Origin: Bacteroidota bacterium
GTDB taxonomy: Bacteria > Bacteroidota > Bacteroidia > UBA4408
Length of the DNA: 64,000 nucleotides
NCBI GenBank assembly: GCA_016721765.1
Contig: JADKHO010000003.1
Span: 1 to 64,000, forward strand
Reading direction: 5' to 3'
Below are positions 26,978-34,676 of the stretch, in pieces (position 1 is the stretch's first letter; each line of letters begins with the position of its first letter). The position numbers and the translations under genes are program-made. Under the pieces are notes generated by a model. The model was not told the DNA's origin. It saw nothing but the letters and a program-made list of their open reading frames with translations, and ran no database searches.

Positions 26978-29353
26978 ATGAATCGTAAAATTAATAAGGT
27001 TGCCGTGCTTGGATCCGGAGTAATGGGTAGCCGAATTGCGTGTCATTTTGCAAATATTGGTGTTGAAGTATTATTACTCGATATTGTTCCTAAAGATGCA
27101 GGCTCCGATAAAAAATCCCGTAATAAAATTGTTGACGATGCCCTGTCATTTGCACTAAAATCAAATCCTTCGCCTATTTATAAAAAGGCATTTGCTTCAA
27201 AAATTAAAACCGGAAATTTTGAAGATAACATGCAAGAAATTGCCAATGCCGATTGGATAATTGAAGTAGTAATAGAGCGGCTCGATATTAAAAAGCAAGT
27301 TTTCGAAAATGTCGAAAAATATAGAAAACCCGGTACGCTAATTACTTCAAATACTTCCGGAATTCCAATTCATTTGATGATGGAAGGTCGCAGTGAAGAT
27401 TTTCAAAAACATTTTTGCGGATCACACTTTTTTAACCCGCCACGCTATTTAAAATTGCTGGAGATTATTCCCACTCCAAAAACTGATCAAAAAGTGATTG
27501 ATTTTTTAATGGAATATGGCGATTTGTATTTAGGAAAAACTACTGTGCTCTGCAAAGATACTCCGGCATTTATTGCCAATCGAATTGGCGTTTTTGGAAT
27601 TATGAGCCTCTTTCATCTGGTTGAAAAAATGGGCTTGACCATTGATGAAGTGGATAAATTAACCGGCCCTGTTTTAGGTCGCCCAAAATCAGCCACCTTC
27701 CGCACTTGCGATGTAGTTGGACTCGATACACTTGTGCACGTTGCCAACGGTGTGGCGCAAAGTTGCCCGAATGATGAAGCAAAAGCGATGTTTGAAATAC
27801 CGGCTTACATTACCAAAATGGTGGAGAATAAATGGCTGGGTTCAAAAACAGAACAAGGCTTTTTTAAGAAGGTAAAAGGTGAAGGGGGCAAAAGTGAAAT
27901 TCATTCGCTCAATCTAAAAACTCTTGAGTACAAGGCTTCACAAAAAGTAAAATTCGCAACCCTCGAGGCAACAAAACCCATCGAAAATTTACGCGATAGA
28001 GTAAAGATACTTATTTCAGGAAAGGATAAAGCCGGAGAATTCTACAGGGCTTCATTTGTAGGATTATTTCAATACGTAAGCAATCGCATCCCCGAAATTA
28101 GCGATGATATTTATAAAATTGATGATGCCATGAAAGCCGGATTCGGCTGGGAGTTGGGACCTTTTGAGTACTGGGATGCATTGGGAATTAAGGAATCTCT
28201 TTCACTAATGGAAACAGCCGGAAGTAAGCCTGCTAAATGGGTGTATGATTTTGTGGCTGCTGGTAACACGAGCTTTTATAAAGTTGAAAACAGCGCACGA
28301 AAAGTTTATGATGTAAGCTCCAATTCCTACAAAACTATCCCTGGTACCGAAGCGTATATTTTATTAGATACCATTCGTGCAACTAAAACAGTATGGAAAA
28401 ATGCAGGTTCTACTGTTACGGATATTGGGGACGGAATTTTAAACTTGGAGTTTCATTCTAAAATGAACTCAATTGGAGGCGAAGTAATTCAAGGCGTGAA
28501 TACAGCAATTGAGTTGGCAGAAAAGGATTTTAGAGGCTTAGTTATTTCTAATGAAGGAGCTAATTTTAGCGCCGGCGCCAATGTGGGAATGATATTTATG
28601 ATGGCTGTTGAACAAGAGTGGGATGAATTAAATTTTGCGATTAAAGCGTTTCAAAGTACCATGATGCGCGTGCGGTACTCATCCATTCCGGTCGTGGTTG
28701 CACCGCATAACATGGCGCTTGGTGGTTCTTGCGAAATGAGCATGCACTCCGATAAAGTAGTAGCACATGCCGAAACCTATATGGGCCTCGTTGAATTTGG
28801 TGTGGGACTTATTCCCGGTGGAGGAGGTACCAAAGAGTTTGCATTGCGCTTAAGCGATGAATTAAATGAAGGCGATGTGGAGTTAAATAAATTTCGAGAG
28901 CGCTTTTTAACCATAGGCCAGGCAAAGGTTTCAACATCTGCACACGAAGCCTTCGATTTGGGCTATCTCCGAAAAGGAAAGGATATTGTAGTGGTTTCGC
29001 GTGCAAGAGTTTTGGCCGAAGCAAAAGCGGAATGTGTGGAATTGGCCAAGGAAGGTTACACCAAACCGGTACTACGCAAAGACATTCGCGTATTAGGCAA
29101 GCAAGCATTAGGTCTAGCCTACTTAGGTGCAAATTCAATGCTTTCAGGAAATTATATCAGCGAACACGATGCGAAAATTTCTCAAAAATTAGCCTATGTA
29201 TTATGTGGTGGCGATTTATCTGCTCCAACCTTAGTAAGTGAGCAATACTTACTCGATCTCGAAAGGGAAGCATTTTTAAGTTTATGTGGAGAGAAAAAAA
29301 CATTGGAAAGATTACAATCCATTTTAACCGGTGGAAAAATTTTGCGCAATTAA
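26978..29353 (+). CDS. fadN: 3-hydroxyacyl-CoA dehydrogenase/enoyl-CoA hydratase (FadN-like)
   Basis: 791 residues from ATG 26978. A TTG 63 nt upstream is in frame, but MNRKINKVAVLGSGVMGSR starts the fold cleanly. The Rossmann motif GSGVMG is at 12-17, the NAD-dependent dehydrogenase domains run to about 390, and a crotonase-like domain near 505-650 carries FSAGANVG and GLIPGGGGTKEF. Known: FadN-type proteins catalyse hydration and oxidation steps of fatty-acid beta-oxidation; the order fadN-fadA-fadE is as in Bacillus subtilis. Here a nuclease gene is inserted 3 bp downstream, before fadA. The symbol is assigned by resemblance. Confidence 0.85.
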   Translation: MNRKINKVAVLGSGVMGSRIACHFANIGVEVLLLDIVPKDAGSDKKSRNKIVDDALSFALKSNPSPIYKKAFASKIKTGNFEDNMQEIANADWIIEVVIERLDIKKQVFENVEKYRKPGTLITSNTSGIPIHLMMEGRSEDFQKHFCGSHFFNPPRYLKLLEIIPTPKTDQKVIDFLMEYGDLYLGKTTVLCKDTPAFIANRIGVFGIMSLFHLVEKMGLTIDEVDKLTGPVLGRPKSATFRTCDVVGLDTLVHVANGVAQSCPNDEAKAMFEIPAYITKMVENKWLGSKTEQGFFKKVKGEGGKSEIHSLNLKTLEYKASQKVKFATLEATKPIENLRDRVKILISGKDKAGEFYRASFVGLFQYVSNRIPEISDDIYKIDDAMKAGFGWELGPFEYWDALGIKESLSLMETAGSKPAKWVYDFVAAGNTSFYKVENSARKVYDVSSNSYKTIPGTEAYILLDTIRATKTVWKNAGSTVTDIGDGILNLEFHSKMNSIGGEVIQGVNTAIELAEKDFRGLVISNEGANFSAGANVGMIFMMAVEQEWDELNFAIKAFQSTMMRVRYSSIPVVVAPHNMALGGSCEMSMHSDKVVAHAETYMGLVEFGVGLIPGGGGTKEFALRLSDELNEGDVELNKFRERFLTIGQAKVSTSAHEAFDLGYLRKGKDIVVVSRARVLAEAKAECVELAKEGYTKPVLRKDIRVLGKQALGLAYLGANSMLSGNYISEHDAKISQKLAYVLCGGDLSAPTLVSEQYLLDLEREAFLSLCGEKKTLERLQSILTGGKILRN

Positions 29354-29356
29354 TAA

Positions 29357-30595
29357 ATGAAGTTCACAAAGCAATTTTCTGAGGTAGTTAAGTTGGCGCA
29401 ATCGGCTCGAACAAATGCATTCAAAAGCATTAACGCCGAACTCGTAAACCTATATTGGCAAATTGGGGAATACATAAGTCGCAAAGTAGACAGCGAAGAA
29501 TGGGGCATGAATGTAGTGGATAACCTTGCTGAATTTATGGAAGTAAAATGCCCCGACTTAAAAGGTTTTGATAGAAGAGGCTTATATCGCATGAAGCAAT
29601 TTTACGAAAGCTACAAGAACGCTACACTCCTAGATAACACTGATGTTGAAAAAGTGTCACCACTGGTGACACAATTACCAAAAACAGTAAAATCGGGTAA
29701 AAAGAATGGACGCACCCAAGGCCTTAAAAAAGTGTCACCACTGGTGACACAAATTACAACAGGCTCGCTTTCGTCAATAAAATCAACTGTTTTAGCTCGA
29801 ATTACTTGGTCAAATCATTTGCTGCTTTTGTCCAAAGCTACCTCCATCGAAGAGCGCGTTTTTTACCTTTACTTAAGTATCAAGGAAAATTATTCGAAGC
29901 GCGAATTAGAACGGCAGTTAGATTCAGGCTATTATGAAAGAGTTATGTTGTCAAAGAAAAAAATAGCTCCGCAACTTAGCAAATTGCGAGACGATATTCA
30001 TACCATTTTTAAAGACAATTACATTTTTGAATTTGCCGGGCTTCCACAACTGTTTTCTGAAAAGGACCTGCAAAAATCTTTGGTTGAGAATCTAAAATTT
30101 CTGCTCTTGGAATTGGGTAAGGATTTTTCGTTTATTGGAGAAGAATTTAAAATAAAAGTAGGTGGAACCGATTACTTTATTGATCTGCTTTTTTATCACC
30201 GCGAATTGCAATGTCTTGTTGCATTCGACTTAAAAATAACTGATTTCAAACCGGAATATTTGGGCAAAATAAATTTCTATTTAGAAGCCTTAGATCGCGA
30301 TGTGAAAAAAAAGCACGAGAACCCCAGTGTGGGAATTTCATTGTGTAAAAGCAAGGATGACGAAGTTGTTCAGTATGCTTTAAACAGAAGTCTTTCTCCC
30401 ACAATGATTGCTCGTTACAATACAAAGTTGATTAATAAGAAATTACTAAAACAAAAAGTGCATGAATTATTTGAACGGCTCGATTTATCCCAATCATCTA
30501 AAAATGGGAAATCAATTGCCGTGTTAACAAGTTACGAAAAAAGTGTCCGTAAAGCACCAATTAAAATACCTAATAAATTATCTAAAACCAAGTAA
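29357..30595 (+). CDS. YhcG/DUF1016-type PD-(D/E)XK nuclease domain protein
   Basis: 412 residues. The N-terminal DUF1016 domain (NLYWQIGEYISRKVDSEEWG, FDRRGLYRMKQFYESY) is followed by a low-complexity insertion, a second helical part (ITWSNHLLLLSKATSIEER) and a C-terminal PD-(D/E)XK-like core (GTDYFIDLLFYH then LVAFDLK, with Asp in place of the usual Glu). Known: YhcG-like proteins are nucleases often found beside restriction and mobile genes. It sits 3 bp after fadN and 2 bp before fadA, so it is cotranscribed with beta-oxidation genes. The insertion carries two copies of KVSPLVTQ encoded by identical DNA palindromes (29654-29672 and 29732-29750). A 20-kDa YhcG core elsewhere lacks this insert. 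Confidence 0.85.
   Translation: MKFTKQFSEVVKLAQSARTNAFKSINAELVNLYWQIGEYISRKVDSEEWGMNVVDNLAEFMEVKCPDLKGFDRRGLYRMKQFYESYKNATLLDNTDVEKVSPLVTQLPKTVKSGKKNGRTQGLKKVSPLVTQITTGSLSSIKSTVLARITWSNHLLLLSKATSIEERVFYLYLSIKENYSKRELERQLDSGYYERVMLSKKKIAPQLSKLRDDIHTIFKDNYIFEFAGLPQLFSEKDLQKSLVENLKFLLLELGKDFSFIGEEFKIKVGGTDYFIDLLFYHRELQCLVAFDLKITDFKPEYLGKINFYLEALDRDVKKKHENPSVGISLCKSKDDEVVQYALNRSLSPTMIARYNTKLINKKLLKQKVHELFERLDLSQSSKNGKSIAVLTSYEKSVRKAPIKIPNKLSKTK
29654..29750 (+). repeat. Two identical 19-bp palindromes inside the YhcG gene
   Basis: GTGTCACC-ACT-GGTGACAC occurs at 29654-29672 and again at 29732-29750, 78 bp (26 codons) apart. Both are flanked by A-runs and both are read in frame as VSPLVT. The 8-bp arms are perfect. 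Confidence 0.85.
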
Positions 30596-30597
30596 TT

Positions 30598-31776
30598 ATG
30601 AACGCATACATTGTAGCGGGTTTCCGCAGCGCGGTTGGAAAAGCCGGAAGAGGTGGTTTTCGTTTTACACGCCCCGATGATTTGGCAGCAAGTGTTATCA
30701 AGCAATTGATGACAAGTGTTCCCAATGTTGCTGCGGAGCAAGTGGATGATCTAATTGTAGGAAATGCAATGCCGGAAGCCGAACAAGGCATGAACATGGC
30801 GCGATTAATTTCGCTGCTTTCCTTCGATACCGATAAAGTGCCCGGTGTTACTGTGAATCGTTATTGTGCTTCCGGGCTCGAAACCATCGCCATTGCCAGT
30901 GCAAAAATACACAGCGGTCAAGCCGAATGCATTATTGCCGGTGGCGCCGAGAGCATGAGCTTGATTCCAATGGGAGGCTGGAGAATTATTCCCAATGCCG
31001 ATGTAGCCATTGCACATCCCGATTATTATTGGGGAATGGGGCTTACCGCAGAAGCCGTTGCAAAGGAATATAAAATCAGTCGCGAAGATCAGGATGCATT
31101 CGCATTCAACTCGCATCAAAAAGCGGTGAAAGCAATTCAAAGCGGAAAATTTAAAGAAGAAATTGTTCCGATTACCATTAAGGAAAATTATGTGGATGCA
31201 AATGAAAAGCGCCAAACACGCGAGTTTATTGTAGATACAGATGAAGGTGCTAGAGCTGATACCTCGATGGAAGCACTCGCAAAATTAAAACCGGTGTTTG
31301 ATGCACGCGGTGTAGTTACTGCCGGTAACTCATCTCAAACAAGCGATGGAGCTGCTTTTGTGATGGTTGTTAGTGAAAAGTTTATGAAAGAAAATAATTT
31401 GAAACCCATTGCACGAATGGTGAGTTTTGCCGCTGCAGGAGTGCCCCCACGCATCATGGGTATTGGGCCCGTGGCCGCTATTCCAAAGGCTTTAAAACTT
31501 GCAGGATTAAAAAAGGAACAAATCGATTTAATCGAATTAAACGAAGCGTTTGCATCACAATCCTTAGCTGTTATTCGTGAATTGCAATTGAACCCGGATA
31601 TTATTAATGTGAATGGTGGTGCAATTTCATTGGGCCATCCACTCGGCTGCAGCGGGGCAAAACTATCCGTTCAACTTTTCAGTGAAATGACGCGCCAAAA
31701 GAAAAAGTATGGAATGGTTACTATGTGCGTAGGTACCGGCCAAGGTGCGGCGGGAATTTATGAAATGATGAATTAG
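30598..31776 (+). CDS. fadA: Acetyl-CoA acyltransferase (thiolase)
   Basis: 392 residues, the family length. Catalytic residues: nucleophile C90 in NRYCASGLE, H347 in GGAISLGHPLG and C377 in MCVGTGQGAAG. Known: cleaves 3-ketoacyl-CoA with CoA at the end of each beta-oxidation cycle, in the cytoplasm. It starts 2 bp after the YhcG-type gene. Downstream come the four-helix-bundle gene and a lipoprotein gene before the acyl-CoA dehydrogenase. The SGLETIAIASAKI helix is typical of biosynthetic-type as well as degradative thiolases; context makes degradation the better call. Confidence 0.93.
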   Translation: MNAYIVAGFRSAVGKAGRGGFRFTRPDDLAASVIKQLMTSVPNVAAEQVDDLIVGNAMPEAEQGMNMARLISLLSFDTDKVPGVTVNRYCASGLETIAIASAKIHSGQAECIIAGGAESMSLIPMGGWRIIPNADVAIAHPDYYWGMGLTAEAVAKEYKISREDQDAFAFNSHQKAVKAIQSGKFKEEIVPITIKENYVDANEKRQTREFIVDTDEGARADTSMEALAKLKPVFDARGVVTAGNSSQTSDGAAFVMVVSEKFMKENNLKPIARMVSFAAAGVPPRIMGIGPVAAIPKALKLAGLKKEQIDLIELNEAFASQSLAVIRELQLNPDIINVNGGAISLGHPLGCSGAKLSVQLFSEMTRQKKKYGMVTMCVGTGQGAAGIYEMMN

Positions 31777-31791
31777 TTTTTTTGTTTTAAG

Positions 31792-31836
31792 AGTACAAAG
31801 ATTTTAGTACAAAGTACAAAGATTTAGCGCAAAGTA
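31792..31836 (+). repeat. TACAAAG short repeats left of the four-helix-bundle gene
   Basis: TACAAAG occurs three times at 31794-31826 (twice in direct tandem), with a degenerate GCAAAGTA after it. It is the reverse complement of the CTTTGTA heptamers at 32445-32472, so the 118-residue four-helix-bundle gene lies between inverted copies of one motif. Confidence 0.65.
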
Positions 31837-31896
31837 TAATGATGATAGTACACCGCTTCGGGTTAAATTGTATTGATTTAAATTTAATAAAACAAA

Positions 31897-32253
31897 ATGC
31901 ATAATATCAAAGAACTTAAAATTTGGAATAGAGCAATTGATTTGACTGTTGAGGTGTATCGGGCCACAGATAATTTTCCAAAACAGGAGATGTATGGACT
32001 AACTTCACAAATTAGGCATAGTGCCGTTTCTATACCATCGAACATTGCAGAGGGTGCGGGTCGAAATTCTGATAATGAATTCAAACATTTTTTAGGAATT
32101 GCTAGTGGTTCATCTTATGAATTGCAAACGCAACTTATTATATCAAATCGATTGAATCTAATAGAAGAGAAAGTGGCAGAACCTTTATTAAAGGAACTCG
32201 ATGAATTGCAGCGGATGAATTATAAATTAAGGATGAACTTAAATGCTAAGTAA
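31897..32253 (+). CDS. Four-helix-bundle protein (23S rRNA intervening-sequence family)
   Basis: 118 residues. Family motifs: LKIWNRAIDLTVEVYRATDNFPKQE, here split as LKIWNRAIDLTVEVY and FPKQEMYGLTSQIRHSAVS, then IPSNIAEGAGR and FLGIASGSSYELQTQL. Known: this family was first found inside intervening sequences of 23S rRNA genes and is widespread as a free gene in Bacteroidota; the Avd protein of diversity-generating retroelements is related. Its job as a free gene is not known. It lies inside the fad cluster between inverted TACAAAG/CTTTGTA repeats, which suggests that the cassette was inserted. Confidence 0.88.
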   Translation: MHNIKELKIWNRAIDLTVEVYRATDNFPKQEMYGLTSQIRHSAVSIPSNIAEGAGRNSDNEFKHFLGIASGSSYELQTQLIISNRLNLIEEKVAEPLLKELDELQRMNYKLRMNLNAK

Positions 32254-32433
32254 GCCAATTGTTGGCAATAATTCATATTCATAAGCTATGGATTTGGTAA
32301 TACTTATTAATTTACATCGGAATTTTATGGAGTTGTTATTCACAACTTAAATTCTTAATTAAAATGAAGGGAAATATCTATAATGAAAAGAATTTTGTCA
32401 TTATCACACATACCTAAAAATAACTATAGGGGG

Positions 32434-32820
32434 TTGAAAAAAGTCTTTGTACTTTGTACTATGTACTTTGTACTAATTATACCATACGGATGCCGAAAAG
32501 AAATTAAAAAATTCGACGTCATTTACGAAGTAAGCTTCCCGAAAGGAAATGCTGTATCCATAAGTTACAACTCCGACTACTATGCTGCAACCGGCGAAAG
32601 AAAAGAGATTATCTACAACACAGATAGTACAAATCAATATTACAGCAGCGTTTGGTATGCGCGCCGGTATGCTTTCGAAAACGAACAGTTTTATATAAAA
32701 GTAAATTACACTAACTTGCAGCATAAAGATTCGACCTATAAAGTTGCCGTTTACATTAATGATGATTTAAAGGAAGAGAAATCAGATTCAAAAACAATCG
32801 AAATTCAAGGTGATATTTAA
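32434..32820 (+). CDS. Small putative lipoprotein
   Basis: 128 residues if translated from TTG 32434, which gives an ideal lipoprotein signal: MKK-type basic start (LKK with TTG read as Met), hydrophobic VFVLCTMYFVLIIP and the lipobox YGC. An ATG 51 nt upstream (32383) is in frame and would add 17 hydrophilic residues before the signal. The rest is beta-rich (IYEVSFPKGNAVSISYN, KVAVYINDDLKEEKS) without a recognised domain. The signal sequence is encoded by CTTTGTA heptamer repeats. It is followed by the acyl-CoA dehydrogenase after 15 bp. A surface or periplasmic lipoprotein of unknown role. Confidence 0.65.
   Translation: MKKVFVLCTMYFVLIIPYGCRKEIKKFDVIYEVSFPKGNAVSISYNSDYYAATGERKEIIYNTDSTNQYYSSVWYARRYAFENEQFYIKVNYTNLQHKDSTYKVAVYINDDLKEEKSDSKTIEIQGDI
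32445..32475 (+). repeat. Heptanucleotide CTTTGTA repeat within a signal peptide
   Basis: Units CTTTGTA, CTTTGTA, CTATGTA, CTTTGTA run from 32445 to 32472. Because seven is not a multiple of three, gain or loss of one unit shifts the lipoprotein frame. Confidence 0.8.
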
Positions 32821-32835
32821 TTTAAAATTCTGAAA

Positions 32836-34631
32836 ATGGAAACAACAAACCAAAACCAAACTGCCTTGAAAGGAGGCGAATTCCTGATTAAAGAAACTCA
32901 AGCGCAAGATATTTTTATTCCCGAAGAATGGAGCGAAGAGCAATTGATGATTGCTCAAACCTGTCAGGATTTTTTGGATGCTGAAGTGTTGCCTATACTC
33001 GATAGAATAGATGCGCAAGAAGAAGGCTTAATGCCTAAATTAATGGATAAAGCCGGAGAGCTCGGTTTATTAGGTGTTTCGATTCCCGAAGAATACGGCG
33101 GTTTTGGAAAAGATTTTGTAACCTCCATGCTAAGTGCGGAAGTTACCGGGGGAGGACATTCTTTCTCGGTTGCGATATCAGCGCATACAGGAATTGGAAC
33201 ATTACCAATTTTGTATTATGGAAATGCCGAGCAAAAAGCAAAATATATTCCCAAGTTAGCTACCGGTGAATGGAAAGGCTGCTATTGCCTTACTGAGCCA
33301 AGTGCTGGTTCAGATGCAAATTCAGGAAAAACCAAAGCGGTGCTTTCAAAGGATGGAAAACACTACGTGCTGAATGGACAAAAAATGTGGATTACCAATG
33401 GTGGATTCGCAGATGTGCTAACTGTTTTTGCAAAGATTGATGACGATGAAAATTTAAGTGCTTTTATTGTAGAAAAAACTTTTCCTGGCATCACCTTCAA
33501 TCCCGAAGAACATAAAATGGGAATTAAAGGCAGCAGCACACGTCAAATATTTTTAACGACTGTTTAGTACCCGTAGAGAATTTATTGAGCGACCGTCAAA
33601 ACGGATTTAAAATTGCCGTTAATATTTTAAATATTGGGCGCATTAAATTGGCAGCAGCTGCTTTGGGTGGCTCCAAACGGGTTTCTACCAAATCAATTGA
33701 ATATGCCAACGAGCGCATGCAGTTTGGAAGGCCCATCGCAAAATATGGTGCTATCCGATATAAATTAGCGGAGCAAGCAATTCGCATTTATGCCTGTGAA
33801 GCAGCAGCCTATCGCGCAAGCCAAAACATTGAAGATGCTACTGCTGCATTAATTGCAGGTGGCATGGATGCCGGAAAGGCAAAACTAAAAGGCATCGAAC
33901 AATTTGCAGTAGAGGCAGCCATCATGAAAGTGAATGGTTCAGAAGTGCTCGATTATGTGTGTGATGAAGGTGTGCAAATTTATGGTGGGATGGGTTACAG
34001 TGCCGAAGCACCTATGGATAGGGCTTATCGTGATGCACGCATCAACCGCATTTTTGAAGGCACAAACGAAATTAACCGTATGCTCATTGTAGACATGATG
34101 TTGAAACGAGCCATGAAAGGGGAGTTGGATTTGATGGGACCGGCTTCCAAAGTTGCTGGCGAGTTAATGGCTATTCCAGATTTTGGTGCCGAAGATACTG
34201 CCTTGTTTGCTGCCGAAAAAAAATACATCCGCAACTTTAAAAAAGCGGTGCTCATGGTAGCCGGCGCAGCCGTGCAAAAACTCATGATGGAACTTTCAAA
34301 AGAACAGGAAGTACTCATGAACATCGCCGATATGATGATTGATTTATACATTGCTGAATCGGTGCAATTGCGTGTGGAGAAAGTAGTTTCAACAAGAGGA
34401 GAAGCAAATTGTGCTGAATACCTCGATATGATGCGTGTGTACATTAACGATGCTGCTGACCGCATCAACATCGCCGGAAAGGAAGCCATTAATTCTTTTG
34501 CGCAAGGCGATGAGCAACGCATGATGCTTATGGGATTAAAACGATTTACGAAAACTGAACCGCTAAATACAAAAGATGCACGAAGAAGAATTGCAGCGAA
34601 ACTGATTGCGGAGAATAGGTATTGTTTTTAG
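32836..34631 (+). pseudogene. fadE: Acyl-CoA dehydrogenase (FadE-like), one frameshift
   Basis: Two frames, 32836-33567 and about 33555-34631, join into one protein of about 598 residues. The first ends STRQIFLTTV and stops; the second continues NDCLVPVENLLSDRQNG. Adding one base to the T/A run near 33553 restores RQIFLNDCLVP. Domains: N-terminal helical domain, middle beta domain (CYCLTEPSAGSDANSG, FAD/substrate site), C-terminal helical domain with YGGMGYSAEAPMDRAYRD and IFEGTNEI carrying the catalytic glutamate, then a C-terminal extension of about 170 residues usual in the 600-residue Bacteroidota type. Known: FAD-dependent first oxidation step of beta-oxidation. A single homopolymer indel in an otherwise perfect gene suggests a sequencing error. 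Confidence 0.88.
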
Positions 34632-34676
34632 TGTATGTCAATTTCGATTTTTTAGTATAAAATTAAGATCCAAACC

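Noticed and set aside
31897..32253. Diversity-generating retroelement (Avd homologue)
   Set aside because: The protein family is related to Avd, but no reverse transcriptase frame and no template/variable repeat pair was seen nearby.
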